From Photobacterium malacitanum (GTDB lineage: Bacteria; Pseudomonadota; Gammaproteobacteria; Enterobacterales; Vibrionaceae), in the NCBI RefSeq assembly GCF_900185615.1, contig NZ_FYAK01000008.1, positions 62,001 through 126,000 of the forward strand: 64,000 nt of DNA, given 5' to 3'. The notes beneath the pieces were generated by a model that was given only the letters and a program-made list of their open reading frames with translations, ran no database searches and was not told where the DNA came from. The position numbers and the translations under genes are program-made. Below are positions 39,645-50,653 of the stretch, piece after piece (the first letter of the stretch is position 1; the number at the start of each line of letters is the position of its first letter).

Positions 39645-42506
39645 TTATAGCGCAGCAATCGTTGCTTTCTGCTCTGTTAGTTTAACCAATGTCTCTTCAT
39701 AACCTGCTAGCTTTTCACGCTCTTTAGTGATCACGATTTCAGGTGCTTTAGCAACGAAGCCTTCGTTACTTAGCTTGCCAGAAGTGCGTTTGATTTCGCC
39801 TTCCATTTTCGCGATTTCTTTGTCTAAGCGTGCCAGTTCAGCATCTTTATCGATTAAACCTGCCATTGGGATCATCAATTCAGATTTACCCACAAGTGCT
39901 GTTGCACAAGCTGGTGTTGTTTCACCGTCAGCCAATACTTTCACTTCTTCTAGTTTTGCTAGAGATTTCAGTACGGTCAGGTTTGCTTCAACGCGTGCAG
40001 TATCAGCAGCATCTGCTACTTTTAGCATGACTGATAATGGCTTACTTGGTGCGATATCGTATTCTGCACGTAGGTTACGAATACTAGTGATAAACGCTTT
40101 AACAAACTCAATGTCAGTGATCGCTGCTTGATCAAATTGCGCTTCATCAAACTGAGGTAATGCCTGAGTCATGATGGTTTCACCTTCAACACCGTCAACA
40201 AGTGGCTTAACGCTCTGCCAGATAGATTCAGTGATGTAAGGAAGAACAGGATGCGCAAGACGTAATGTCTTCTCTAGCACTGTGATTAGAGTATGACGCG
40301 TTGCACGTTGCTGTGCTTCTGTACCTTTCCATAGAACAGGTTTAGTTAGCTCTAGGTACCAGTCACAGAATTGGTTCCAGATGAACTCGTAAAGTACACC
40401 AGCAGCCATATCTAAACGGAAGTTATCAATGTGAGTATTGAACTCTTTTGCCGCTAGCTGGAATTGTGATTCAATCCACTTGTCTGCTAGTGAGTAGTCA
40501 AGCTCGCTACCTGCTGCGAAACCGCAATCTTGATCTTCTGTGTTCATTAGTACGTAACGACTTGCGTTCCATAGCTTATTACAGAAGTTACGGTAACCTT
40601 CAAGACGTTTCATGTCCCAGTTGATGTCACGGCCAGTAGAAGCCATAGCAGCAAGAGTGAAACGTAGCGCATCAGTACCGTAAGGTTCGATACCGTTTTC
40701 AAATGTTTTACGGGTTGCTTTTTCAATCTTCGCTGCAAGTTGAGGTTGCATCATGTTGCCGCAACGCTTCTCAACTAGAGACTCAAGATCAATACCGTCG
40801 ATCATGTCGATAGGGTCGATTACGTTACCCTTAGACTTAGACATCTTATCGCCGTTTTCATCACGGATAAGACCGGTTACGTAAACAGTTTTAAACGGTA
40901 CTTGTGCTTTTCCGTCTTCATCTTTACAGAAGTGCATGGTCATCATGATCATACGTGCAACCCAGAAGAAGATGATATCAAAGCCTGTTACCAACACATC
41001 AGATGGGTGGAAGGTTTGAAGATCTGCGGTGTTTTCTGGCCAGCCTTGCGTACCAAATGTCCATAGTGCTGAAGAGAACCATGTATCAAGTACATCATCG
41101 TCTTGGCGTAATACCACAACTGGTGCTAGGTTATGCTTTTCACGTACTTCAGCTTCGTTACGACCAACGTAAACATTACCGTCGTTATCGTACCAAGCTG
41201 GAATGCGGTGACCCCACCATAGCTGACGTGAAATACACCAATCTTGAATGTCACGCATCCAAGCGAAGTACATGTTTTCGTACTGCTTAGGGACGAATTG
41301 AATATCACCGTTTTCAACAGCTTCAACAGCAGGTTTTGCTAGCGGTGCAGCGCGTACGTACCATTGGTCAGTTAGCATTGGTTCAATAACCACGCCACCA
41401 CGGTCACCGTAAGGGATGGTGAGATCGTGATCTTTGATTTCTTCTAGTAAGCCTAGTTCATCAAATTCAGCAACAATCGCTTTACGGGCAGCAAAACGTT
41501 CCATGCCATGGTATTTCTCTGGTAGCGCTGTGCTGTATGCGTCACTTGGCTCGCCATTAGTTGTGAATACTTCAGCAGCATCACGAATATCAGCATTGAA
41601 CGTTAGGATATTGATCATAGGCAGGCTATGACGTTTACCTACTTCGTAGTCATTGAAATCGTGTGCTGGTGTGATCTTCACACAACCAGTACCTTTTTCC
41701 ATATCGGCGTGCTCATCACCTACGATAGGGATACGACGGCCAACGATAGGAAGAATGATTTCTTTACCGATCAGATCTTTGTAACGTGGATCTTCAGGGT
41801 TAACAGCAACACCGGTATCGCCGAGCATCGTTTCTGGACGTGTTGTTGCAACGACGATGTAGTCTTTACCTTCCGCTGTTTGTACGCCATCAGCTAATGG
41901 GTAACGGAAGTGCCACATGTGGCCTTTTTTATCTTTGTTTTCAACTTCTAGATCAGAGATCGCTGTGTGTAGCTTAGGATCCCAGTTAACCAGACGCTTA
42001 CCACGGTAAAGTAGATCTTCTTGGTATAGGCGAACGAAAACTTCTTGAACAGCATTTGATAGACCATCATCCATCGTGAAGCGCTCACGATCCCAGTCTA
42101 CAGATGCGCCAAGGCGACGAAGCTGTTTGGTGATAGTGCCGCCAGATTCGTTTTTCCATTCCCAGATCTTATCGATGAAAGCATCACGACCGTAGTCATG
42201 TTTCGTTTTGCCTTCTTCAGCAGCGATCTTACGCTCCACAACCATTTGGGTAGCAATACCTGCGTGGTCAGTACCAACCTGCCATAGGGTGTTTTTACCT
42301 TTCATACGCTCACAACGAATCAAGGTATCCATAATGGTATCTTGGAACGCGTGGCCCATGTGTAGGCTACCTGTGACGTTTGGTGGCGGGATCATAATGC
42401 TGTAAGCATCTTTAGATGTATCACCATGAGGCTTAAAGTAGCCAGCCTCTTCCCAGCGCTGATATAGCGCTTGTTCAATTGATTGTGGGTTGTATGTCTT
42501 TTCCAT
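39645..42506 (-). CDS. valS: valine-tRNA ligase
   Basis: This 953-residue class I synthetase charges tRNA-Val. The HIGH motif is HMGH near residues 47-50 within [14 protein letters not shown], and KMSKS lies near 553-557. A large editing domain sits between them and a C-terminal coiled coil (about 885-950) matches the family. Length is like E. coli ValS (951). It follows holC by 28 bases in the same direction, the conserved holC-valS arrangement. Confidence 0.97.
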   Translation of the reverse strand: MEKTYNPQSIEQALYQRWEEAGYFKPHGDTSKDAYSIMIPPPNVTGSLHMGHAFQDTIMDTLIRCERMKGKNTLWQVGTDHAGIATQMVVERKIAAEEGKTKHDYGRDAFIDKIWEWKNESGGTITKQLRRLGASVDWDRERFTMDDGLSNAVQEVFVRLYQEDLLYRGKRLVNWDPKLHTAISDLEVENKDKKGHMWHFRYPLADGVQTAEGKDYIVVATTRPETMLGDTGVAVNPEDPRYKDLIGKEIILPIVGRRIPIVGDEHADMEKGTGCVKITPAHDFNDYEVGKRHSLPMINILTFNADIRDAAEVFTTNGEPSDAYSTALPEKYHGMERFAARKAIVAEFDELGLLEEIKDHDLTIPYGDRGGVVIEPMLTDQWYVRAAPLAKPAVEAVENGDIQFVPKQYENMYFAWMRDIQDWCISRQLWWGHRIPAWYDNDGNVYVGRNEAEVREKHNLAPVVVLRQDDDVLDTWFSSALWTFGTQGWPENTADLQTFHPSDVLVTGFDIIFFWVARMIMMTMHFCKDEDGKAQVPFKTVYVTGLIRDENGDKMSKSKGNVIDPIDMIDGIDLESLVEKRCGNMMQPQLAAKIEKATRKTFENGIEPYGTDALRFTLAAMASTGRDINWDMKRLEGYRNFCNKLWNASRYVLMNTEDQDCGFAAGSELDYSLADKWIESQFQLAAKEFNTHIDNFRLDMAAGVLYEFIWNQFCDWYLELTKPVLWKGTEAQQRATRHTLITVLEKTLRLAHPVLPYITESIWQSVKPLVDGVEGETIMTQALPQFDEAQFDQAAITDIEFVKAFITSIRNLRAEYDIAPSKPLSVMLKVADAADTARVEANLTVLKSLAKLEEVKVLADGETTPACATALVGKSELMIPMAGLIDKDAELARLDKEIAKMEGEIKRTSGKLSNEGFVAKAPEIVITKEREKLAGYEETLVKLTEQKATIAAL

Positions 42507-42534
42507 AGCGCTCTTAGAAGGATTCTATGTGGAA

Positions 42535-42990
42535 TTAAGGCGTCTCAGTAACAGCATTGGCAGTCGTAATTTGAATGCCAGCAAGGCGATAGGCCTTGTA
42601 ACGTTCACGCGCCTGCTGTTTGAGCGTTTCATCGCAAGGGACAAAGTCTACCACTTGTGCAAAGCTAACCGCAAAATTTGCGACAATTTCGGCTAAATTA
42701 ATTAATACTGCGCGGTGTCCGCTATAGCGTAAACCAGGCCAACCAATTTCAACCGGCGATCCGCCTCTTGGTCCTTCACCAATTAAATTGTGTGGAACAA
42801 AGTTGTCGGGATCTTGTTGCCATAGATATTCATCTATTTGTTCTGCTTGTTGTTTGTTTGCTGCAAGTAAATAAACCCGTAATCCTTGACGGTAACTCAT
42901 GGCTGCGCAACGACAAGCAAAATGCCACTGAAAATCGCTATCAGCACCATCTTGATTATCATCTAATATATAAAACGTAGCATGAGTCAT
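42535..42990 (-). CDS. holC: DNA polymerase III chi subunit
   Basis: This 151-residue clamp-loader accessory subunit binds SSB and the psi subunit at the replication fork. The N-terminus MTHATFYIL and the region CRQGLRVYLLAANKQQAEQIDEYLW-like middle resemble HolC, and length is close to E. coli (147). It sits between pepA and valS, the standard context, which supports the call more than any single motif. Confidence 0.9.
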   Translation of the reverse strand: MTHATFYILDDNQDGADSDFQWHFACRCAAMSYRQGLRVYLLAANKQQAEQIDEYLWQQDPDNFVPHNLIGEGPRGGSPVEIGWPGLRYSGHRAVLINLAEIVANFAVSFAQVVDFVPCDETLKQQARERYKAYRLAGIQITTANAVTETP

Positions 42991-43008
42991 AAATTAATGT
43001 CCTAAAAG

Positions 43009-43029
43009 AAAAGGGCCAATGGCCCTTTT
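43009..43029 (-). terminator. terminator between pepA and holC
   Basis: AAAAGGGCC pairs with GGCCCTTTT around a 3-base loop, followed on the minus strand by CTTTTAGG. It may be partial, allowing some read-through into holC-valS. Confidence 0.65.
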
Positions 43030-43038
43030 CTGAGTGTC

Positions 43039-44547
43039 TTATTCGACAATCTCTTGGCCAGCTCGATTGAGAAGGAATTGGACCAGCAATGGCACTGGGC
43101 GTCCAGTTGACCCTTTCGCTGCACCACCTTTCCAAGCGGTACCGGCAATATCAAGGTGAGCCCAATTATACTTCTTAGTAAAGCGTGATAAGAAGCAAGC
43201 CGCAGTGATCGTACCTGCACCTGGGGTACCTAGGTTTGCTATATCTGCAAATGGACTTGCAATCTGCTCTTGGTACTCATCGCTCATCGGTAGGCGCCAA
43301 GCGCGATCGCCCGATTGCTCTGATGCATTAATTAACTCATGTGCTAATGGATTATGGTTACCCATTAAGCCACTGATATGATGACCAAGAGCCACCACAC
43401 ACGCACCTGTTAATGTTGCAATATCAACTACACATTCAGGTTCAAAACGCTCAACGTAAGTTAATGCATCACATAACACTAAACGGCCTTCAGCATCGGT
43501 ATTTAATACTTCAACCGTTTGACCTGACATGGTGGTTAAAATATCACCCGGACGGTAAGCACCGCCACCTGGCATATTTTCACACCCTGCCAGAACGCCA
43601 ACAACATTGATCGGTAGGTTCAGTTTTGCCAGTGCTTTCATGGTACCAAATACAGAAGCGGCACCACACATGTCGTACTTCATTTCATCCATTTGCGCGC
43701 CAGGCTTGATAGAAATACCGCCTGAGTCAAATGTTAAGCCTTTACCTACCAATACAATTGGTTTGGTGTCTGGATCTGGGTGACCTTTATATTCAATCAC
43801 CGACATCATGGCTTCATTTTTAGAACCTTGGCCAACAGCAAGGTATGAGGTCATACCTAAAGTCGCCATTTCTTGTTCACCAATGATTTTGGTCGTTACT
43901 GTTTCAAAATCATCGGCTAAACGACGAGCTTGTGAGGCTAAATAAGCTGGATTTGCCACGTTAGGCGGCATATTACCGAGGTCTTTACTGGCTTTAACAC
44001 CAGAAGAAATAGCAAGACCGTGAGCAATTGCACGCTCGCCTAAAGATAGCTCGCGACGGGTTGGCACATTAAAAACTAATTTGCGTAGTGGACGGCGCGT
44101 CTCTGGCTTGTTACTTTTAAACTGGTTAAAAGTGTAAAGGCTATCTTTGGTCGTTTCTACTGCTTGACGTACTTTCCAGTAGGTATCACGACCTTTAACG
44201 TGCAGTTCAGTAAGGAAACATACAGCTTCCATTGAACCCGTTTCATTGAGTGTGCTGATGGTTTTTTTGATGATTTGCTTATATTGGCGTTCATCAAGCT
44301 CACGCTCTTTACCACAACCAACAAGTAGTACACGTTCTGACAATACGTTTGGAACATGATGTAATAGCAACATCTGTCCTGGTTTTCCTTCAAGATCACC
44401 ACGACGTAGTAATGAACTAATATAGCCATCACTTATTTTGTCTAACTGTTCCGCGATTGGAGAGAGGCGACGTGGCTCAAATACGCCCACGACAATACAC
44501 GCACTGCGCTGTTTTTCGGGGCTACCGCTTTTGACACTGAACTCCAT
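43039..44547 (-). CDS. pepA: leucyl aminopeptidase A
   Basis: This 502-residue hexameric metallopeptidase removes N-terminal residues and, in E. coli, is also a DNA-binding protein in Xer recombination and carAB control. The signature NTDAEGRL near residues 350-357 and [17 protein letters not shown] near 262-278 hold metal and catalytic residues. An upstream in-frame ATG would add 19 residues; MEFSVKSGS with AGGAG upstream matches the family start. It is divergent from lptFG. Confidence 0.96.
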   Translation of the reverse strand: MEFSVKSGSPEKQRSACIVVGVFEPRRLSPIAEQLDKISDGYISSLLRRGDLEGKPGQMLLLHHVPNVLSERVLLVGCGKERELDERQYKQIIKKTISTLNETGSMEAVCFLTELHVKGRDTYWKVRQAVETTKDSLYTFNQFKSNKPETRRPLRKLVFNVPTRRELSLGERAIAHGLAISSGVKASKDLGNMPPNVANPAYLASQARRLADDFETVTTKIIGEQEMATLGMTSYLAVGQGSKNEAMMSVIEYKGHPDPDTKPIVLVGKGLTFDSGGISIKPGAQMDEMKYDMCGAASVFGTMKALAKLNLPINVVGVLAGCENMPGGGAYRPGDILTTMSGQTVEVLNTDAEGRLVLCDALTYVERFEPECVVDIATLTGACVVALGHHISGLMGNHNPLAHELINASEQSGDRAWRLPMSDEYQEQIASPFADIANLGTPGAGTITAACFLSRFTKKYNWAHLDIAGTAWKGGAAKGSTGRPVPLLVQFLLNRAGQEIVE

Positions 44548-44741
44548 GCGTACTCCTAACATCCTATAAAGACAATTAACGCTAAATGTTAGATAATACC
44601 ACACTTGCTTGCTCTACCGAGATTTCGGTATAGGCTTAAAGCGCGGACTTACATTCAGCCGAAAGATAAAAAAATAACTAATTTAACCAAAAACTATAGT
44701 GATTCCATCAAAAAAACAAGTTTTCTATGGGAATATAACGC

Positions 44742-45842
44742 GTGATTATTGTTAGGTATTTGACGAGAGAAACAGTAAAAAGCCAATTAGCCGTTCTTTT
44801 TGTGCTTTTTCTTGTTTTTATTAGCCAAAAATTCATTCGCATTTTAGCACAAGCGACGGATGGTTCGATCCCGAGTGATCTCATTGTGACGTTAATGGGG
44901 CTCTCTATTCCAGCAATGGCGTTGCTGATGTTACCACTGAGTTTATATATTGGTATTTTGCTGACCTTTGGCCGCTTATACGCTGAAAGTGAAATTACAG
45001 TAATGAGCGCCACCGGTATGGGGAATAAATTTCTTCTTCGTGCCGCTTTAGCGTTGGCCTTGATTACGGGCTCGATCGCAACCGCTAATGCATTGTGGGT
45101 TGCACCGTGGGCGCAATATAAAATTGAACAAATTACCGAACAAGCTAAAGCTGATCCGGGCTTAAATATGCTGGTTAAAGGGACGTTCCAGATGACACCC
45201 AACGGTTCGGGGGTGGTGTTTGTTAATGATATTACCGATAAAGGGTCTAAGCTGCATAATGTCTTTGTTGCCCAATTAAGAGCGCAAGATACGTTGCAAC
45301 CGAGTGTTATGGTGGCAAAGCGTGGTTTTGTGACGGAGCAAGCTGATGGTCGTCAAATGTTGGATTTACAGCAAGGTACTCGTTATGAAGGTGTACCGAC
45401 GCAGCTTAATTATGGCATCACTCACTTTGATGACTATCAAGCGTTAATTGGTCAGCGTAAAGTGAAGCAAGGCGACCGTGATTGGGAAGCAAAAACCACT
45501 GCGGAATTATTAAAAGATCCAACTAAAGCGGCGACGGCAGAGCTTCAATGGCGATTATCATTAATTTTATGTATTCCGTTATTGGTGATGATTGTGGTGC
45601 CGTTGTCTGCGGTTAATCCTCGTCAAGGGCGGTTTGCAAAATTAGCACCTGCAGTATTGATTTACCTAGCTTATTTCTTAGCAATATCATCAGCAAAATC
45701 TGCGATTGAAGATGGTTTTATTCCTGGATGGGTAGGAATGTGGCCGATTAATATTGGTGCGTTATTGATCGCCATTGGGTTAAATAGCTGGGATAGTTTA
45801 CCGGTTCGACGCCTCAAAGATAAATTACGGAGACGCGGTTAA
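44742..45842 (+). CDS. lptF: LPS export permease LptF
   Basis: This 366-residue inner-membrane subunit of LptB2FG extracts lipopolysaccharide and passes it to LptC. It has six membrane segments (three N-terminal, three C-terminal) around a periplasmic beta-jellyroll, as seen from the hydrophobicity pattern. The start is GTG at 44742 (MIIVRYLTRETVKSQLAVL). The stop overlaps the lptG ATG by one base, so the pair is translationally coupled. Divergence from pepA is the classic arrangement. Confidence 0.95.
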   Translation: MIIVRYLTRETVKSQLAVLFVLFLVFISQKFIRILAQATDGSIPSDLIVTLMGLSIPAMALLMLPLSLYIGILLTFGRLYAESEITVMSATGMGNKFLLRAALALALITGSIATANALWVAPWAQYKIEQITEQAKADPGLNMLVKGTFQMTPNGSGVVFVNDITDKGSKLHNVFVAQLRAQDTLQPSVMVAKRGFVTEQADGRQMLDLQQGTRYEGVPTQLNYGITHFDDYQALIGQRKVKQGDRDWEAKTTAELLKDPTKAATAELQWRLSLILCIPLLVMIVVPLSAVNPRQGRFAKLAPAVLIYLAYFLAISSAKSAIEDGFIPGWVGMWPINIGALLIAIGLNSWDSLPVRRLKDKLRRRG

Positions 45843-46915
45843 TGTTTAAAATTCTCGACTGGTATATTGGCCGAACTATTATCGCGACATCGGCATTAAC
45901 CTTGTCAACGTTAGTGGGTTTATCTGCCATCATTAAATATGTTGAGCAGTTACGTAAAGTGGGTCAAGGCAGTTATGACTTACTGAAAGCATTGTATTTT
46001 GTGTTGTTATCGATGCCACAAGATATTGTGACATTCTTTCCGATGGCGGTATTGCTCGGCGCATTAATTGGTTTAGGGATGTTAGCGTCAAGCTCTGAGC
46101 TGGTGGTAATGCAAGCGGCGGGCTTTTCGAAGTTAGATATTGGATTATCAACCTTAAAAACCGCAGTGCCATTAATGATTATTGTGACCTTATTAGGTCA
46201 ATGGGGAGCACCACAAGCACAAAAAGCGGCGCGTGAGCTGCGAGCGTTATGGATCAGCGGTGGTAGTATGCTGTCGGTTCAAAGTGGTGTATGGGCTAAA
46301 GATGATAATGATTTTATTTATCTTGGTCGTGTGCATGACAAAAATCAAATTGATGTGGTTAATATTTGGCAATTTAATAGCCAAGATAAACTGCTTGATG
46401 TGTTATCAGCCAAGACAGCCAGCTATGACGCTCAACAGGGCTGGACGATGCATAATGTGACGGTGACTGATATGACTAATAAGGCTCAGATCAGTAATAC
46501 CCATTACGAGACTAAAAAATGGCAAACTACGTTAACGCCCGATAAATTAGCGGTAGTAACAGTGAAACCTGAAGAGTTATCGTTATCTGGTTTATATGAT
46601 TATGTCGGTTATTTAAAGGAATCTAAGCAAGATGCTATGCGTTATGAATTGGCATTTTGGCGTAAAGCATTACAACCCGTTTCCATCGCGGTAATGATGT
46701 TATTGGCATTATCATTTGTGTTTGGACCATTGCGCTCTGTGACCATGGGGGCACGAGTATTATCTGGGGTTATTTTTGGCTTTGCTTTCTATATCTCCAA
46801 CGAAGTATTTGGACCGATGAGTTTAGTATATAACTTACCGCCATTTATCGGTGCACTTGCGCCAAGTTTGGTGTTTTTAGCGATAACTATCTATTTACTC
46901 AGACGTAAATTATAG
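45842..46915 (+). CDS. lptG: LPS export permease LptG
   Basis: This 357-residue partner of LptF has the same layout: three membrane segments at the N-terminus, a periplasmic domain (about 120-265), and three more segments from about 275. MFKILDWYIGRTI is the family start. It begins on the overlapping base of the lptF stop. A strong terminator follows. Confidence 0.95.
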   Translation: MFKILDWYIGRTIIATSALTLSTLVGLSAIIKYVEQLRKVGQGSYDLLKALYFVLLSMPQDIVTFFPMAVLLGALIGLGMLASSSELVVMQAAGFSKLDIGLSTLKTAVPLMIIVTLLGQWGAPQAQKAARELRALWISGGSMLSVQSGVWAKDDNDFIYLGRVHDKNQIDVVNIWQFNSQDKLLDVLSAKTASYDAQQGWTMHNVTVTDMTNKAQISNTHYETKKWQTTLTPDKLAVVTVKPEELSLSGLYDYVGYLKESKQDAMRYELAFWRKALQPVSIAVMMLLALSFVFGPLRSVTMGARVLSGVIFGFAFYISNEVFGPMSLVYNLPPFIGALAPSLVFLAITIYLLRRKL

Positions 46916-46919
46916 CGAT

Positions 46920-46949
46920 AAAAAAGGAGCCTGATGGCTCCTTTTTTAT
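46920..46949. terminator. terminator between lptG and the RDD gene
   Basis: AAAAAGGAGCC pairs with GGCTCCTTTTT around TGAT, with A and T tracts on either side, between convergent genes. Confidence 0.9.
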
Positions 46950-46977
46950 TGATTGTTGTCTTATCAGCTAGCGGGTC

Positions 46978-47469
46978 TTATTTGACGTTATCGGTCACAA
47001 CCATTTCACATTCAGCCATAATATCTTGCATTGAACGACGCTGACGATTAAATGCCAGTAAGTTGCCTAAACCAAAAGCAGAAGTAGCAATACGAATTAA
47101 TGCTTGAGTGATTTTAATGCGGGAACCATCTTGGTTTTGAAGCTTGAGTTTCCATGCTCGCATGCCTAATGTTTGCCCTGCTTGAGTCCAGAAATAGCTA
47201 TAAAAACCAATAATAATCATGGCAAGGTAAGCACTATATAACATGCTCGCAGTGGGATCTGACATCAAATAGTCACTGGCATCTTGGTAGTTACCTAATG
47301 TAAGAACACCAATATGAAGTAGTGCTGCCACGACTGCCATCGCTAGCGCTCCAGCAACCATTAAAATAGCCACGATGATCAACATATCGTAGAACCAAGC
47401 GCCTAAACGACGTAATAAACTTGGGTATTGGTGTGAAGGTGCAATATGCGTTGGCTTGATTTTCTTCAT
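46978..47469 (-). CDS. RDD family membrane protein
   Basis: This 163-residue protein begins with a basic stretch and the RDD signature (RRLGAWFYDMLII near residues 20-32, with Arg and Asp). It has three to four membrane segments. RDD proteins are widespread, and some act in ion exchange, but the role of this one is unknown. It lies between lptG (convergent) and tRNA-Leu. Confidence 0.85.
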   Translation of the reverse strand: MKKIKPTHIAPSHQYPSLLRRLGAWFYDMLIIVAILMVAGALAMAVVAALLHIGVLTLGNYQDASDYLMSDPTASMLYSAYLAMIIIGFYSYFWTQAGQTLGMRAWKLKLQNQDGSRIKITQALIRIATSAFGLGNLLAFNRQRRSMQDIMAECEMVVTDNVK

Positions 47470-47670
47470 GATGGTTCCAGTATCAATGATGGATGAACAA
47501 ATCCTTATGATCGGCAGTGTAGCAGTAACTTAAAGGCAATCAATGGACTAAATTGCTACAAAATATATTCATTGCTGTATTAGTGATGGTTTGATTAGCA
47601 GCAATACAATCAATCTAGTTTAAAAAAACAACGGTCTGGTATTTATATTATAAAAATTCTAGCTAATTGC

Positions 47671-47698
47671 TTGCGCATCAAGACGATATACGTATAAT
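47671..47698 (+). promoter_or_regulatory. tRNA-Leu promoter
   Basis: A -35 TTGCGC (47671-47676) and a perfect -10 TATAAT (47693-47698) are 16 bases apart, ending 11 bases before the tRNA. Confidence 0.75.
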
Positions 47699-47709
47699 AG
47701 CCACCATAA

Positions 47710-47794
47710 GCCCGAGTGGTGAAATTGGTATACACGACGGATTCAAAATCCGTTTCCTTCGGGAGTGACGGTTCAAGTCCGTCCTCGGGCACCA
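47710..47794 (+). tRNA. tRNA-Leu (CAA)
   Basis: An 85-base cloverleaf has acceptor arms GCCCGAG and CTCGGGC, discriminator A and an encoded CCA. The anticodon stem is ACGGA/TCCGT with loop TTCAAAA, so the anticodon is CAA, reading UUG. A long variable arm (TTTCCTTCGGGAGT region) and the T-loop GTTCAAGTCC confirm a class II leucine tRNA. It stands alone with its own promoter and terminator. Confidence 0.97.
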
Positions 47795-47807
47795 AATTTC
47801 AGAAGAA

Positions 47808-47839
47808 AGCCTCAATCGCAAGATTGGGGCTTTTTTTGT
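47808..47839 (+). terminator. terminator after tRNA-Leu
   Basis: AGCCTCAATC pairs with GATTGGGGCT (one G-U) around a short loop, followed by seven T's. Confidence 0.88.
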
Positions 47840-47920
47840 GCCTTATTGTTATTCTAAATTTCTTAAGTTCGCTTTTCACCTTGTCATCAATCAAAGGAAA
47901 GCGGGTTTAAGTCCCCCTTT

Positions 47921-47952
47921 AAAAAAAAGCCTCAACAAAATGTTGAGGCTCA
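47921..47952 (-). terminator. terminator of the porin gene
   Basis: On the minus strand GAGCCTCAAC...GTTGAGGC is followed by eight T's, 18 bases after the porin stop. Confidence 0.88.
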
Positions 47953-47969
47953 GATCTAATTTGTTGTGC

Positions 47970-49292
47970 TTAAAACACGGAATAGGGGACGATCACTTGT
48001 AGACGAACATCGGTTTCATCTCTACCTACGGTGGTTGAGTTAATTTCGTCACGGGTTAACCACGTGCTATGTAACTGCACTACACTGCCTTTTAATCTGC
48101 CTTGCTGTAAGGTATAACCAACAGTACCATTTACTGCTGCCTCACTGCTGTAGCCGACTTTATTGCTGTTCATTCCTGAGCCGTAACCAACGCCCATATA
48201 GTAGTTCCAGCCATTACCGGCATTAAAAGACAATCGGTTATACATTGATACTTCACCAGATTGGTTCCAATCAGATAACGCATCCCAAAATTGTGACCAA
48301 TTACCGTTATTCATGGCGTAGGTATAAATAGTCCGTGGCACAATTTCAGTATCATTATTGCTGTTGGCATAACGCAGTTGAGATAACCAACCCCATTGAC
48401 CATGATTGATATGTAACGATAGCCCAGTCATATAACCTAAACCGTTATATTTAACCTTGTCGTTAACACCATAAAAATCAGCCGCGAGTTGAGTATTAGG
48501 GTTTAGTTGATAACGGGTATAGAATTTATAAGAGGTTGGATTAACGCTACGAGTGGTGTCGCTATAACGGACATCCATTGCTTGACCAATACCGAGATTA
48601 TAAGAAAAATCTCCCACAGTATTTTCATAACCTAATGAATGTAAATAATTCCACTGCGTATTTGCCCAACCAACATAATCATTTTCACTTAATAACCATG
48701 GTGCAGTGTATTTATCTGCCCAGAAGTAGGTTAATTTACCGCTACCAACATGCGCATTAAGTTCTAAACCACGGTAACTACCGGGTACAAATGACCACAC
48801 ATTACCAACAGTGCCATTGCCAGTAGATTGAATTAAACCGACTTTACCGCTAACAATATCTTGGTATTTAAATTTAACCGCAGCCGTATAAAGTTTGAGG
48901 TGAGGGCCATTACCAGCGCCCCAGTCTTGGTTATGTGAAAATGAAATTTCATTGGATAAATATTGGCCATTATCATTTTGAATACTGTTGTTATAAACAT
49001 CTCCGGCTAAATAACCTGCAACATCGACTCCAATAAAATTGTTATAGTAACCGGAATTTAAATCGACAATCGCGTTGTAGGCGGAATAATTAAGCCTGCC
49101 ATAAGAGTCAAAATCAGCATTATCATTTCGAGATCGTACACGAGTATCACTGATAAATTTAGTCGTGAGTGACGAGCCGTTAATAAAGCTATTATTCGTT
49201 GTGGTTTGCGCCATTGCTAAGGGTGATAACGTTAGCGCACTGATGATTGCTAGAGTCAGTAATGATTTTGGGGGCTGTAAGCAATTGTTCAT
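47970..49292 (-). CDS. OprD-family outer-membrane porin, ChiP (chitoporin)-like
   Basis: This 440-residue precursor has a signal peptide (about 1-28, ending LAMAQ) and beta-barrel composition rich in Tyr, Asn and Gly, ending in Phe (PYSVF). Segments such as DYLHSLG-like LHSLGYE, WSFVPGSYRGLE and RDETDVRLQVIVPYSVF resemble E. coli ChiP, which takes up chitooligosaccharides. Substrate is therefore a guess. In-frame ATGs at 49334 and 49304 precede a GAGAA ribosome site that fits the ATG at 49292. It has no chitinase or PTS partner beside it. Confidence 0.82.
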   Translation of the reverse strand: MNNCLQPPKSLLTLAIISALTLSPLAMAQTTTNNSFINGSSLTTKFISDTRVRSRNDNADFDSYGRLNYSAYNAIVDLNSGYYNNFIGVDVAGYLAGDVYNNSIQNDNGQYLSNEISFSHNQDWGAGNGPHLKLYTAAVKFKYQDIVSGKVGLIQSTGNGTVGNVWSFVPGSYRGLELNAHVGSGKLTYFWADKYTAPWLLSENDYVGWANTQWNYLHSLGYENTVGDFSYNLGIGQAMDVRYSDTTRSVNPTSYKFYTRYQLNPNTQLAADFYGVNDKVKYNGLGYMTGLSLHINHGQWGWLSQLRYANSNNDTEIVPRTIYTYAMNNGNWSQFWDALSDWNQSGEVSMYNRLSFNAGNGWNYYMGVGYGSGMNSNKVGYSSEAAVNGTVGYTLQQGRLKGSVVQLHSTWLTRDEINSTTVGRDETDVRLQVIVPYSVF

Positions 49293-49711
49293 GTGATTTC
49301 TCATTATTATTTTTATTGTTAAATCGGTACCCATTAATGGGGGATCTATATTGGCGCTAATAATGGAAGCTGCTGAAAATGAAAGCTATATTGAAGAGCG
49401 GAATTTTATGTTGTTGTTTTCTAAGTTGAATATTGTAGTTATTGTGTCATCTGTTTATTGATATCACTGCGCTATGCTTGCGGTTAGTGGAAATCATTGA
49501 ATATAGAAACCACAGGGTAAGCGCTTTATTTTATGTTGTTGTTTTTTTTAGTGAAAGTTGTGTAATTGTTGTAGAGGGGCTGTGCAGTGGTGCTCTACCT
49601 AAGCTGCAGGTTTAGAAATAACCCTCATCACTACTTGTTAAATATTTTAAGCTAGCGATAATGCGATATTATAAGTAGGTATATTGCCAGTTACGGACAA
49701 ATGTAGGTGTA
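49293..49711. other. porin-RIO kinase divergent intergenic region
   Basis: These 419 bases should hold both promoters. I see no clear CRP, repeat or structured RNA element. A weak GGTGTA ribosome site lies before the RIO kinase ATG. Confidence 0.5.
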
Positions 49712-50578
49712 ATGAAGATTCCTCCACGGTTACAACCTTTGGTTGAAGATGGTCTTATTGATGACGTTTTATCTCAACTGATGAGCGGTAAAGAAGCCTC
49801 TGTGTATGTTGTTCGCAGTGGTGGCAAAATTTGTTGCGCCAAGGTCTATAAAGAAATCGACCAGCGTAGTTTTAAAAAAGCAGTGACCTACCGTGAAGGG
49901 CGTAAGGTACGTAATAGTCGTCGCGCTCGTGCCATGGAAAAAGGTTCTAAATTTGGCCGTGATGAGCAAGAAAAAGTATGGCAACAGGCTGAAGTTGATG
50001 CTCTGTCATTATTGTTAAACGCGAATGTACGTGCCCCTATCCCTTATGGTTGTTTTGATGGGGTGTTATTGATGGAGTTAATTACAGATGCCGATGGCGC
50101 TGTTGCTCCACGCTTAAATGATATCACGTTAACTAAAGCACAAGCCTTACGTGATCATGGGTTAATGATCACCTATATCAAGCGCATGCTATGCATTGGT
50201 CTTATTCATGGTGATTTATCAGAATTTAATGTGCTGGTGGATGGTCAAGGTCCGGTGATTATTGATTTACCCCAAGCTGTAGATGCTTCTGCAAATAATA
50301 ATGCCAAATGGATGTTTGAGCGCGATGTCAATAACATGGCCAATTATTATGGCCGTTATGCGCCAGAGCTACTAGCAACTCAATATGGCAAAGAAATGTG
50401 GGCATTATTTCAAGCCGGCATGTTAACTCCTGAGACTGAATTAACCGGTGTGTATATTGAAACTGAGGTTGATGCTGATATTGATGGTTTAATGGCAGAA
50501 ATCAATGCTGTTATGGCTGAGGCTGAATTACGGCGAACGCGCTTCATGGATGAAATCCACGAGCAAGAAAGTGAGTAA
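49712..50578 (+). CDS. RIO1-like serine protein kinase
   Basis: This 288-residue bacterial RIO kinase (PA4780 type) has the ATP loop SGKEASVYVVRSGG near residues 23-36, the conserved Lys in CAKVYK (42-47), the catalytic loop IHGDLSEFNVLV near 166-177 (Asp and Asn present) and the metal Asp in VIIDLPQ near 182-188. Archaeal and eukaryotic relatives act in ribosome maturation, but targets in bacteria are poorly known. It is single-gene, with its own terminator. Confidence 0.9.
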   Translation: MKIPPRLQPLVEDGLIDDVLSQLMSGKEASVYVVRSGGKICCAKVYKEIDQRSFKKAVTYREGRKVRNSRRARAMEKGSKFGRDEQEKVWQQAEVDALSLLLNANVRAPIPYGCFDGVLLMELITDADGAVAPRLNDITLTKAQALRDHGLMITYIKRMLCIGLIHGDLSEFNVLVDGQGPVIIDLPQAVDASANNNAKWMFERDVNNMANYYGRYAPELLATQYGKEMWALFQAGMLTPETELTGVYIETEVDADIDGLMAEINAVMAEAELRRTRFMDEIHEQESE

Positions 50579-50617
50579 TTGCTATCGTTGTTTAGCTTGA
50601 TATAGAAAGGTTAAAGA

Positions 50618-50647
50618 TAAAAGCCTCAATAGTTGAGGCTTTTTTTG
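50618..50647. terminator. terminator between the RIO kinase and 2H phosphoesterase genes
   Basis: AAGCCTCAA pairs with TTGAGGCTT around TAG, with A's on the left and T's on the right, serving convergent genes. Confidence 0.9.
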
Positions 50648-50653
50648 TGGCTG

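Noticed and set aside
44708-45202. 164-residue minus-strand frame opposite lptF
   Set aside because: It lies fully inside lptF and has no recognisable domain or ribosome site.
47716-47910. 64-residue reading frame across tRNA-Leu
   Set aside because: It runs through the tRNA and its terminator; the DNA is explained by the tRNA.
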